Shown piece by piece: positions 1 to 6,739 of a stretch of 6,903 nucleotides of DNA (position 1 is the stretch's first letter; each line of letters begins with the position of its first letter). Position numbers and translations under genes: made by a program. A model generated the notes under the pieces. That model made no database searches. It was not told the DNA's origin and saw only the letters and a program-made list of their open reading frames with translations. This stretch comes from an uncultured Prevotella sp. (GTDB lineage Bacteria > Bacteroidota > Bacteroidia > Bacteroidales > Bacteroidaceae): assembly GCA_900762125.1 (NCBI GenBank), contig CAAFFL010000244.1, positions 1-6,903 on the forward strand, read 5' to 3'.

Positions 1-189
1 ACCCAAAAACCGGATTTTGAAAAAAGCGATCCTTGATAATTAGAAAGTTACGCTCCTATACCCTGCAATGTGGGTTAAGGGATTTTTTCTAAATTTGCAA
101 ATATTCACTTAATTTTTTTTGGTATTTACCTACATTTTCCAACCATTGCGCCGGATTTTTAGTACTTTTATAACGTGGTGACCTTGTAT
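1..189. other. AT-rich non-coding stretch downstream of the GH2 gene
   Basis: This stretch is visibly much richer in A and T than the genes to its right, with runs such as eight T at 113-120 and six T at 83-88. No reading frame of useful length with a plausible start is present on either strand. It contains a 10-bp perfect palindrome, ATTTGCAAAT, at 93-102, an isolated promoter-like octamer TAAATTTG on the plus strand at 90-97 without a -33 partner, and the 9-mer CCGGATTTT twice (10-18 and 151-159). It is most simply a spacer between the GH2 gene and whatever lies to the left. A repeat-family member or a regulatory region for an unseen neighbour is possible but not shown. Confidence 0.6.
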
Positions 190-222
190 CCGAATGGCTG
201 CCCTTTCAGGGCGACCATTCGG
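190..222 (-). terminator. Hairpin 19 bp past the GH2 stop; possible weak terminator or RNA 3'-end structure
   Basis: Two 14-base arms (190-203 and 209-222) enclose a 5-base loop (204-208). The outer eight bases, CCGAATGG against CCATTCGG, and the inner GCCC against GGGC pair perfectly; between them is one C/A mismatch and one T/G pair. Its place just after the GH2 stop on the minus strand suggests a transcript-end structure. However, no U-tract follows it on the minus strand (the next bases read ATACAAGG), so it does not meet the usual intrinsic-terminator pattern. It could instead stabilise the 3' end, assist factor-dependent termination, or be an intergenic repeat unit. The hairpin is certain as sequence; its role is not. 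Confidence 0.5.
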
Positions 223-241
223 CTTGGGGGAGAGAGGCTTT

Positions 242-3202
242 TCAATACGAGATATTGTTGAGGGTGCCGATGCGCTGCTCGTGGCTGGGGCCGCTGAGAA
301 GCTGGCGGAGCTGCGGGATGGTGATTGTCATCATCGGCTGGAAGGCGTCGGAGTCCATGTAGCGGAGGAGACTCGTGCGGAACGCCTCACCCTCGGGATA
401 GCGTGACGCGGCGCCGAGGTCCGCCATGCAGACGAGCAGTCGGCCACGGCCCACACGGAACTCGAAGAGAAGGCCCAGGCGGTGGTTGCGCTCGATGTTG
501 TCGACGACCTGGATGATTGGGCGTACCAAATTGTTGTTGCCGTCGAGGATCGCCGGCCGTGACGCCTTCACGACGGGGAACCACTGCCACGACGAGCAGC
601 TGTCCGTGGCGAAGGCCTGCAGGGCGGGATGCCGGACGTCGATGAGGAGGCCCAGCGTGCCGGGGGAGACGGGACTGTGGTTCTTCTCACTGATGGTCTT
701 GAACATCCGGTAGTTCCAGTAGTCGGTCATGAAATGTCCGTCGACGGTCGCCGTCGGAGCGATGAACGCTGTGTCGACGATGGCTGCTGCGGGGATGGTG
801 TCCGGTGCTTCGGCGGAGGAGAGGACGAACGACGCCGGCACGCTGACGGGTGTCCACAGCACGCGGGCGCCGCGCTCCAGGGCCTTCACCGTGCGGGCGT
901 CGAGGCATGTGGTGAGATGGACGTTCTTCGTGTGGTACTCATCCCATGGCAGACGGCGGTAGGCCCAGAGGTCGTAGCTGTTGTGCTCCTTCAGACCCTC
1001 CACCTGCAACAGCAGCTGGAGATGAGCGGAAATCCCATACACCTTATTTATATTTATATATAGGGGCACCTCGCCGACGGTGATGACGCCCGTGGCATCC
1101 GTGTCGATCGTCAGCGTGCCGCGATCGATGACACATGTGTCCGCCTCCGGGTGCTGGTCGTCGGGGCCGGTGATGAGCTGCCAGGTGACGTGGCGGCCGC
1201 GGAGGGACGTCGGACCATAGTTCGCCACCTGGATCTTTGCGACGGTCGTCGGAGGCACGGGGCCATCAGCAGCCGACCGCGGCACCTCTGCCGCATCCAC
1301 GCTGAAGCAGCGGGCAGGCAGCACGGCCAGCGGCACGACAGGTGCGCAGAAGCCCCGCCAGGCGTCGGGCGTGAGGTAGCCCTTCGAGTCCATGAAGGCG
1401 TCGAGGAGGCCGACATATGCCGAGCCTTGACCAGGATAGTCGACGAGGTCGAGGAGCTGGAAGCCCGCCAGACGGTTGCTGCGGAGGTCCATCTCCACCT
1501 CTTCTTTATAGAGTTGTGCCGCCCAACGGCCCGTCGCACGGTGGAATGCTGGTGCCAGGGGCGCCATGCCCGCATCCTCGAGCCGCTTGCGGAACACCTC
1601 GAGGTTGTAAGGTTTCAGCACGCCAGTGTACTTCTTGATCTCCGAGTAGTCCGGATACGACTGATACTGCCCCGTCTCATGGCTGATGATCGGCATCTGG
1701 ACGGTGGCGCAGATGCTGTCGAAGGTGCGGGCTGTCGACGGCCGGTAGTGGTTGATGATGCCGCCGTCGGCCGCATCGGCGAAGGCGAACGATGCCCGGG
1801 TGTGCGTGCCGTAGCGGCCATACGGCTCCCACGCCGTGCGGCAGGTGGTGAAATAGTCCATTCCCGGCTGCGGACCTTTCATGCCGAGGTAGAAGTTCGA
1901 GCCGTAGGTGTAGAGCCTCTTCGGGTCCAGTGCGCGGTAGTCGTCGATGAACCGGTGCATGGCAGGGATGGAGCCCCAGAGCTCGTTGCCCAGCGCCATC
2001 ATCACGAACGACGGGTGGTGACCATACTGCCGGATGATGCGCTCGCCCTCCGCGTGGAGGTAGCGCATGAGGACGGAGTCCTTGTCATCGAACGATCCCC
2101 AGAACGGCAGCTCCGGCTGGAGGTAGAAGCCCATCTCGTCGGCCACGGCGAAGCACTCCTCCGGCGGGCACCAGCTGTGGAAGCGCACGTGGTTGATGCC
2201 ATAGTCACGGAGGATGGAGAAGTAGCGTTGCCACTGCTCGTGGTCCATCGCCACGTGGCCCGTCAGCGGGAATACACAGGCGTCGTGCTTGCCACGAAGG
2301 AAAGTCTCGCGGCCATTGATGTAGAACTTGTTGCCCTTGGCGGTGAACGAGCGGAAGCCTACAACCTTCGACGCCTGATCGCCATTGGCCAGCGTCAGCG
2401 TCACACGGTAAAGACGCGGCGAGAACTCGCTCCAGCATGACTCTTCACCTAATTCGACATACAGTGCAGCGTCGACAGCTCCATTCTTCACTTTGAGGCT
2501 TTGCTCTATTAAAGGTTTGCCCTCAAAGTTGAAAGGCTCAATGGTCAGCGTGGCTTTGCCGGCAGCGCCTTTCCCGCTGATCGTTGCATTGACACCGATG
2601 TTATGGATCTCCCCGTCTTTGCAATCCGACCGGACGTCAAGCGTTTCGATGTGGACCTGAGGCCGTGCCGTGAGCTCCAGCCGTCCGATGACGCCGTTCC
2701 AGTTGGTCTGCGTGTCCTCCGTGAGGGCATGGCTGGAGCTGTAGAGCTGCTCCGGCACGCCGTGGCCGTTGTCGACGACGAGCGTCAGATGGTGACGCCC
2801 CGGTGTGAGCCAGCGCGAGAGGTCCGCCACGACGGGTACGCTCAGCGTGGAGTCGTGGGCCACAGTCTGTCCGTCGACGATGATCGTCACGGGCTTCGTG
2901 CGCTCCAGCGTCAGGGTGATATGCTGTTTTTTCCAGCTCTTCGGGATTACGATGTCACGGCTGTACGTCGCAGGCTTGCGCCAGGAGAACGCCCTTGTGA
3001 GGTGCGTCGTCTCCGTCAGTGTCGTCGGTGGCGTGCCGCGATGGTTCGTGTCGGTGGTGCCGGGCAGCAGCACGCTGTCGGCTCCCGCCTCACCGAAGCG
3101 CCAGTATCCGGCGAGGTTGATGTGGTCGGGTGTCTGTGCCATGACAGCGGTGGGCGCCAGCCATGCCATGATGGTCAGGAGTAGCAGAGTCAGGTTCTTC
3201 AT
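242..3202 (-). CDS. Exported glycoside hydrolase family 2-type enzyme (beta-galactosidase/beta-glucuronidase-like)
   Basis: A 986-residue secreted retaining glycosidase that probably removes sugars from the non-reducing ends of polysaccharide side chains in the periplasm or at the cell surface; the substrate cannot be read from sequence. Residues 1-22 form a signal peptide (cleavage likely at VMA-Q). A jelly-roll sugar-binding domain follows (about 24-180) with the GH2-typical NWNGVIGRLEL at 167-177, then an Ig-like sandwich (about 182-286) and a TIM barrel (about 290-625). The barrel holds RGKHDACVFPLTG, the acid/base motif GNE (E407) and the likely nucleophile E509 in ISHETGQY. Their 102-residue spacing suits GH2. 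The region from about 650 to 986 is an extra C-terminal part also seen in long Bacteroidota GH2 proteins. I place the start at 3202 because the signal peptide begins there; the frame stays open to 3466, but that part lies inside tlpA. Thirteen cysteines are present. Other clan GH-A families are a less likely alternative. Confidence 0.92.
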   Translation of the reverse strand: MKNLTLLLLTIMAWLAPTAVMAQTPDHINLAGYWRFGEAGADSVLLPGTTDTNHRGTPPTTLTETTHLTRAFSWRKPATYSRDIVIPKSWKKQHITLTLERTKPVTIIVDGQTVAHDSTLSVPVVADLSRWLTPGRHHLTLVVDNGHGVPEQLYSSSHALTEDTQTNWNGVIGRLELTARPQVHIETLDVRSDCKDGEIHNIGVNATISGKGAAGKATLTIEPFNFEGKPLIEQSLKVKNGAVDAALYVELGEESCWSEFSPRLYRVTLTLANGDQASKVVGFRSFTAKGNKFYINGRETFLRGKHDACVFPLTGHVAMDHEQWQRYFSILRDYGINHVRFHSWCPPEECFAVADEMGFYLQPELPFWGSFDDKDSVLMRYLHAEGERIIRQYGHHPSFVMMALGNELWGSIPAMHRFIDDYRALDPKRLYTYGSNFYLGMKGPQPGMDYFTTCRTAWEPYGRYGTHTRASFAFADAADGGIINHYRPSTARTFDSICATVQMPIISHETGQYQSYPDYSEIKKYTGVLKPYNLEVFRKRLEDAGMAPLAPAFHRATGRWAAQLYKEEVEMDLRSNRLAGFQLLDLVDYPGQGSAYVGLLDAFMDSKGYLTPDAWRGFCAPVVPLAVLPARCFSVDAAEVPRSAADGPVPPTTVAKIQVANYGPTSLRGRHVTWQLITGPDDQHPEADTCVIDRGTLTIDTDATGVITVGEVPLYININKVYGISAHLQLLLQVEGLKEHNSYDLWAYRRLPWDEYHTKNVHLTTCLDARTVKALERGARVLWTPVSVPASFVLSSAEAPDTIPAAAIVDTAFIAPTATVDGHFMTDYWNYRMFKTISEKNHSPVSPGTLGLLIDVRHPALQAFATDSCSSWQWFPVVKASRPAILDGNNNLVRPIIQVVDNIERNHRLGLLFEFRVGRGRLLVCMADLGAASRYPEGEAFRTSLLRYMDSDAFQPMMTITIPQLRQLLSGPSHEQRIGTLNNISY

Positions 3203-3219
3203 TTTAAAACGGATAAGAT

Positions 3220-3259
3220 AAAAAAATTCCGCTACAAATTTAAGCATTTGTAGCGGAAT
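3220..3259 (-). terminator. Strong intrinsic terminator after the double-thioredoxin gene
   Basis: A perfect 14-bp inverted repeat (3226-3239 with 3246-3259) encloses a 6-base loop. On the minus strand it is followed at once by seven T (complement of 3220-3226). It starts 8 bp past the stop codon of the thioredoxin gene. On the plus strand there is no T-tract after the hairpin, so it should act only on leftward transcription. It should end the transcript of the three genes to its right before the GH2 gene. Confidence 0.9.
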
Positions 3260-3266
3260 AACCAAG
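3235..3266 (-). promoter_or_regulatory. Candidate Bacteroidota-type promoter for the GH2 gene, inside the terminator hairpin
   Basis: On the minus strand, TAAATTTG (complement of 3235-3242) matches the Bacteroides -7 consensus TAnnTTTG at every fixed position. CTTG (complement of 3263-3266) matches three of four bases of the -33 box TTTG, with 20 bases between them, as expected for the primary sigma factor of this phylum. The start of transcription would fall near 3227-3231, giving a leader of about 25-30 bases before the GH2 ATG at 3202. The -7 box sits in the distal side of the tlpA terminator hairpin. An AT-rich octamer can arise by chance, so this is a good candidate rather than a proven promoter. 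Confidence 0.5.
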
Positions 3267-3267
3267 T

Positions 3268-5340
3268 TTATTTCATCAGTTCTGCCAATTTTTGTTGCAG
3301 GTCCTCGCCGCGGAGATCCTTTGCCACGATGGTGCCGTCGCGGTCGACGAGCACGTTGGCAGGTATCGCCTTGACGTTGTAGACAGCGGCTCCGGCGCTC
3401 TCCCAGCCCTTCAGGTCGCTCATCTGCGGCCACGGCATCTTCAGTGTCTTCAGGGCTTTCACCCATGCCGCCTTGTTGTTGTCGAGCGACACGCCGACGA
3501 CCTCAAAGCCCCGCTTGTGCCATTTGGTATACGCCTTCACCACGTTTGGCATCTCAGCGCGGCACGGTCCGCACCAGCTCGCCCAGAAGTCGATGAGCGT
3601 ATACTTGTTTTTCGACACATAGTCGGACACCCGAACGGTTTTGCCATCGGTGCCGGCGAGTGCCACATCGGTGTATTTCTTGCCGATACCCGTGCGCTCG
3701 GTGGCAGCGCGCTCTGCCATCTTCTGGCGGTAGACAGGATACTGCGGCTGGCGCTCGCCGAGCATTTTCAGCATCGCCTCCTGCTCATCCGCCTTCATCT
3801 CCCACGAGCATTGGCCGAAGAGCATGTCGCTTAGCGCTGAAGGTATGTGGTCGACGATGAACTTCTTGTGGTATTCTTTCTGTACTTGTTGCAAGCTGTC
3901 GAGGGTGGCCTGTGCCTTGGCCCGCACGTCAGCGCTGAGGGTGCTGTCGCGGGTGATGGCCCACGGCTGCTCCATCTGTGCGTTGATGCTGCTGTCGCCA
4001 CGCTCAAACTCCTTATACAGCCGATAGTTCATGCCGCCGTCGATGCGGTCGCGCCGGGAGTCCTGATAGAGTTCCATGTCGGTGCGCCCTGCTTCGAGGA
4101 TGAAGGGCGATATCGATTTCGACTGTCCCCCGTGGATGCCGACGATGTAGCGCAGCGTGGCACCATCGATCTTTCCACGGAAGTCGAAGCGTCCGTCCTT
4201 CACCACCGCCGTGTCTTCGGGCACCATGGCAAAGAATCCCTGCATGGAACAGACGAAGACCGAGTCGCCATCCTCCAGGCTGTCCACTGTTCCGACGAGG
4301 TGATATTGACTGGTCTGCTCAAGCAGATAGCGCTCCACGCAGCTGGGGCGCTTAGGACTGCTGATGACCTTGCCATCGGGTGCGAGCAGGAGATAGTAGG
4401 GTACGCCGTTGCCAATTTGGAACTTTGTCGTCAGGTCGCGGTAGCCCTCTGCCGTCGTGCAGTACTGTGCCCACGGCTCGGGGTGCTTCTCCATCGCCTT
4501 GCGCCATGCTGCTTCCTTCTCGTCGATGGAGATGCCGACGACGTCGAGCCGGTCGGCGAACGCCTCACGGATGGCCTTCACCTCGGGCATGGAATGCAGA
4601 CAGATGCCGCACCAGCTGGCCCAGAAGTCGAGCAACACGTACTTTCCGTTGTGGGGCACCACGTCAAGCAGGTCGGTCACCTTATTATTCACGTCGCGCA
4701 CCTGCAGGCCGATGAGTGGCATGCCGATGGTGGTGGTGCGTGCCGCGGCCAGTCGCCACTCCAGTTCCTGGTAGCGCACGGGGTCGGTGGGACACGCCTT
4801 CACCGTAGCGGCAAGGTGCTCCACGTCGGCTGCGGTGAGGTTGTAGGCGCGCTTCAGCAGGTTGCAGGCGAGCCACTGGGTGACTGCCGACTGCGGATGT
4901 GCATCGATGAACTGCATGATGGCCGTCTTCGACGCCTGCTGTCCACCCATGCGCTGCAGGTCGAGGAAGTCGGCTTGCGCCTGCGGACCTGTGACGACGA
5001 GGTCGGGGTCAACGGTGTATTCACCCTTGTCGACAAACACATCGGTGTAGGTCCAGCGGATGGAGTCCTGCGGCCAGTGGTTGCGCTCCACGAGGTCCAT
5101 GTTGTTGGTGGTGAGCATGCCGGGGTAGGGACGGTCGGTCTTGCCCTTGAGTCGGAAGCATCCATTTTTCACCACCGTTTCCCCTTTCTTCACAGAGAAG
5201 GTAGTATCGGTGGAGCACGACAGGCCGACGACGGTGCCGTTGGGCATGTTCACCCGACCATTGAACACGAAGTTCCCGCCCTGGGCACCCACGGAGAGGG
5301 CAGCCAGGGAGAGAACGAAAGATGCAAACAGTTTCTTCAT
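3268..5340 (-). CDS. Periplasmic TlpA-type thiol-disulfide protein with two DUF4369-like/thioredoxin modules
   Basis: A 690-residue exported protein, roughly twice the length of an ordinary DUF4369-TlpA protein. Residues 1-19 form a signal peptide (VGA-Q) without a lipobox cysteine, so it is probably soluble in the periplasm. Module 1 has a DUF4369-like beta domain (about 22-118), a helical linker and a thioredoxin fold with WASWCGIC (C244, C247) and a likely cis-proline P314 in NGVPYY. Module 2 repeats the order: beta domain (about 346-440), helical linker rich in charged residues, and WASWCGPC (C590, C593) with cis-proline P660 in VKAIPANVLVD. Proteins of this kind reduce or rearrange disulfides in exported proteins. 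The gene lies 38 bp after the 440-residue gene, probably in the same transcript, and is closed by a terminator. The CGIC dipeptide is unusual beside the canonical CGPC and suggests the two sites differ in redox behaviour, which is inference. A TlpA or ResA label fits the fold, not a proven function. Confidence 0.95.
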   Translation of the reverse strand: MKKLFASFVLSLAALSVGAQGGNFVFNGRVNMPNGTVVGLSCSTDTTFSVKKGETVVKNGCFRLKGKTDRPYPGMLTTNNMDLVERNHWPQDSIRWTYTDVFVDKGEYTVDPDLVVTGPQAQADFLDLQRMGGQQASKTAIMQFIDAHPQSAVTQWLACNLLKRAYNLTAADVEHLAATVKACPTDPVRYQELEWRLAAARTTTIGMPLIGLQVRDVNNKVTDLLDVVPHNGKYVLLDFWASWCGICLHSMPEVKAIREAFADRLDVVGISIDEKEAAWRKAMEKHPEPWAQYCTTAEGYRDLTTKFQIGNGVPYYLLLAPDGKVISSPKRPSCVERYLLEQTSQYHLVGTVDSLEDGDSVFVCSMQGFFAMVPEDTAVVKDGRFDFRGKIDGATLRYIVGIHGGQSKSISPFILEAGRTDMELYQDSRRDRIDGGMNYRLYKEFERGDSSINAQMEQPWAITRDSTLSADVRAKAQATLDSLQQVQKEYHKKFIVDHIPSALSDMLFGQCSWEMKADEQEAMLKMLGERQPQYPVYRQKMAERAATERTGIGKKYTDVALAGTDGKTVRVSDYVSKNKYTLIDFWASWCGPCRAEMPNVVKAYTKWHKRGFEVVGVSLDNNKAAWVKALKTLKMPWPQMSDLKGWESAGAAVYNVKAIPANVLVDRDGTIVAKDLRGEDLQQKLAELMK
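3271..5277 (-). repeat. Tandem intragenic duplication of a DUF4369-like plus thioredoxin module
   Basis: The coding sequence contains two copies of one module: residues about 22-340 (DNA 4321-5277) and about 346-690 (DNA 3271-4305). The beta domains align as VVKNGCFRLKGK with VVKDGRFDFRGK, and the thioredoxin sites as FWASWCGIC with FWASWCGPC, exactly 346 codons apart. Over the FWASWCG region the DNA at 3571-3593 and 4609-4631 agrees in 22 of 23 bases, although the rest of the modules has diverged strongly. The duplication is therefore old, with the active-site segment held by selection or by gene conversion. Confidence 0.85.
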
Positions 5341-5378
5341 ATCGGTTGATGAATGGTAAGTCGGTTAGAGAAGCATGC

Positions 5379-6701
5379 TTACTTCTTGCGGAAGAGCACC
5401 TTCTTGCCGTCGACGATGTAGAGCCCGTTCTGGCGCATGGCGTCGAGACGACGTCCGTCGATGGTGTAGATGCCCGGGGCAACCTGCTTCACGACGTGGA
5501 TGCCCTCGATGCCGGCAGTAACATCCGTGGCACCGGTGAGCAGCGTGGCAGGCGCCGTCTCGACGGTGTAGCCCACCTTGGTCAGTGCGGTGTCGGGTAC
5601 GGCGACGTAGGTCTGCTTGGCGTCGATGGTACCAGTGGTATGGCTGAGGACGGCAGTCTTCAGGTCGAAGGTGTAGTAGGCGTGTGACTTGTCGAGGGTG
5701 TCGACCTTCACGCCAGCGTCGCCCGACCAGCGGTTGAGACTATTCCTGTCGGCGTAGGGATAGTCGTTGTGTACACTCACGAGCGTGCCCTTACCCTTGC
5801 CATAGAGGATGCAGGCATTGCCTGCCGGCATCTGGTAGGTGGCGGTGAACTTCTTCAGCGAGTCTTTCGTCAGATTGTTAGCCTGGAAGCTGATGGTGCG
5901 GAACGTCTTGGGGATAGTGATGTCGGTGGAGTCGCCGGGATAATAGAAGCGACACTCGCCATTGCCAAAGTCGACATCCTCAGCAAACGGCGCGGTGAAC
6001 TTCGCCACATAGTGGGCGGTATCCGAGACGGTGATGGTCAGCGTGGCGTCGGTGCTCACGTCGGAAAACTCGCCATTCTTGCTGAGCATCCACTTTTCGA
6101 AGGTGGCACCCTTTGCCGGCGTGGCGGTCATCGTCACCTGGTCGCCGATGTTGTTGCTCACCTTGTCGATCTTCACGGCGCCCATCGTGGCGCCCTGACC
6201 GGGATAGAGCTCGGGGATGACGTGGGTAAAGATGGCGTAGTGCTGCGTAATGGGGTCAAGAGGCATCATGCCGGCCACCGTTGACGAGTCGCTTTTCTCA
6301 CCCTGAGCATCATCCGTGATGTTAGAACTGAGTTCGACGTAGGCAGGATTACCCGTAGCAACAATGGAATCACTGTAGACGAAGTTGCCCGTAGGCTCAC
6401 CGTTGGCATCCACTTCAGGCGTTGCTGCGCTGATGCCGGCGAAGAGCCAGCCTGCAGTAGGCTTGGCAAAAGCATAATAAGAACCGGCAGTGCTCACCTG
6501 TTTCCATTCTTGCTCGGAAGCATACTGGTCATCCGTCGGTGTCGTGGAATACTCTGTCGTGGCGTAGACCGTGCCCGCGCCGGTGGGATAGCTCACCAGT
6601 TTGTCGTAGTAAGCATAAAAGGTGGAACCTGCATTGGCATTCACCGCGAAGCTGACGACGGCGACCAATGCGAGAACGAAACGTTTTGTAAAATCTCTCA
6701 T
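5379..6701 (-). CDS. Exported beta-repeat protein with a T9SS-like C-terminal sorting tail
   Basis: A 440-residue exported protein of unknown function. Residues 1-24 form a signal peptide ending in NANA. Residues about 35-160 and 172-236 look like two divergent InlB-type (Listeria-Bacteroides) beta repeats: the second has the typical order GDQVTMTATPAKGATFEKW, then TLTITVSDTAHYVAKFT, and the first shows YYAFAKPTAGWLFAGIS ending in YAIFTHV. A beta-rich region (240-390) with no family I recognise follows. The last 40 residues (GIYTIDGRRLDAM, then GLYIVDGKKVLFRKK) resemble the type A C-terminal domain used by type IX secretion in Prevotella and relatives, which suggests delivery to the cell surface. 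The mature chain has exactly two cysteines, C250 and C297, which could form one disulfide. It sits 38 bp after the membrane-anchored gene and 38 bp before the thioredoxin gene. No enzyme motif was seen, so a binding or structural surface role is the likeliest guess. Confidence 0.9.
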   Translation of the reverse strand: MRDFTKRFVLALVAVVSFAVNANAGSTFYAYYDKLVSYPTGAGTVYATTEYSTTPTDDQYASEQEWKQVSTAGSYYAFAKPTAGWLFAGISAATPEVDANGEPTGNFVYSDSIVATGNPAYVELSSNITDDAQGEKSDSSTVAGMMPLDPITQHYAIFTHVIPELYPGQGATMGAVKIDKVSNNIGDQVTMTATPAKGATFEKWMLSKNGEFSDVSTDATLTITVSDTAHYVAKFTAPFAEDVDFGNGECRFYYPGDSTDITIPKTFRTISFQANNLTKDSLKKFTATYQMPAGNACILYGKGKGTLVSVHNDYPYADRNSLNRWSGDAGVKVDTLDKSHAYYTFDLKTAVLSHTTGTIDAKQTYVAVPDTALTKVGYTVETAPATLLTGATDVTAGIEGIHVVKQVAPGIYTIDGRRLDAMRQNGLYIVDGKKVLFRKK

Positions 6702-6739
6702 ACGCTGTTAATTCTTAGAGTTGATAATGCTTATTGTGT
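6702..6739 (-). other. Short operon spacer without a promoter
   Basis: The 38 bp between the membrane-anchored gene and the 440-residue gene contain no TAnnTTTG box, no terminator hairpin and no Shine-Dalgarno sequence before the ATG. The 38-bp spacer at 5341-5378 is the same in these respects. Both therefore favour co-transcription of the three genes to the right of 3259. Confidence 0.55.

Noticed and set aside
121..130. GGTATTTACC beside a run of T, considered as a terminator of the GH2 transcript.
   Set aside because: The stem is only 4 bp with a 2-base loop, and on the minus strand the run that follows is A, not T.
194..406. A small plus-strand open frame that begins within the hairpin at 190-222.
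   Set aside because: It overlaps the end of the GH2 gene in antisense, has no family resemblance, and its start lies within a hairpin.
1151..2440. A 429-codon open frame on the plus strand, antisense to the GH2 gene.
   Set aside because: Same stop-poor shadow effect; the translation is low-complexity Arg/Val/Glu-rich with no domain, and the GH2 catalytic motifs lie on the other strand.
3203..3466. An 88-codon N-terminal extension of the GH2 frame reaching back into the thioredoxin gene.
   Set aside because: It would cross the terminator, overlap the thioredoxin coding region by about 200 bp and bury the signal peptide. The ATG at 3202 directly begins a good signal peptide.
3847..5349. A 500-codon open frame on the plus strand, fully antisense to the double-thioredoxin gene.
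   Set aside because: GC-rich codon use in the real gene leaves the opposite strand poor in stop codons. The translation has no recognisable domain, while the minus strand encodes a clear signal peptide and two intact thioredoxin sites.
5371..5380. The perfect palindrome AAGCATGCTT at the end of the 440-residue gene, considered as a terminator.
   Set aside because: Only five base pairs with no loop and no T-tract; it overlaps the stop codon by two bases and looks like chance.
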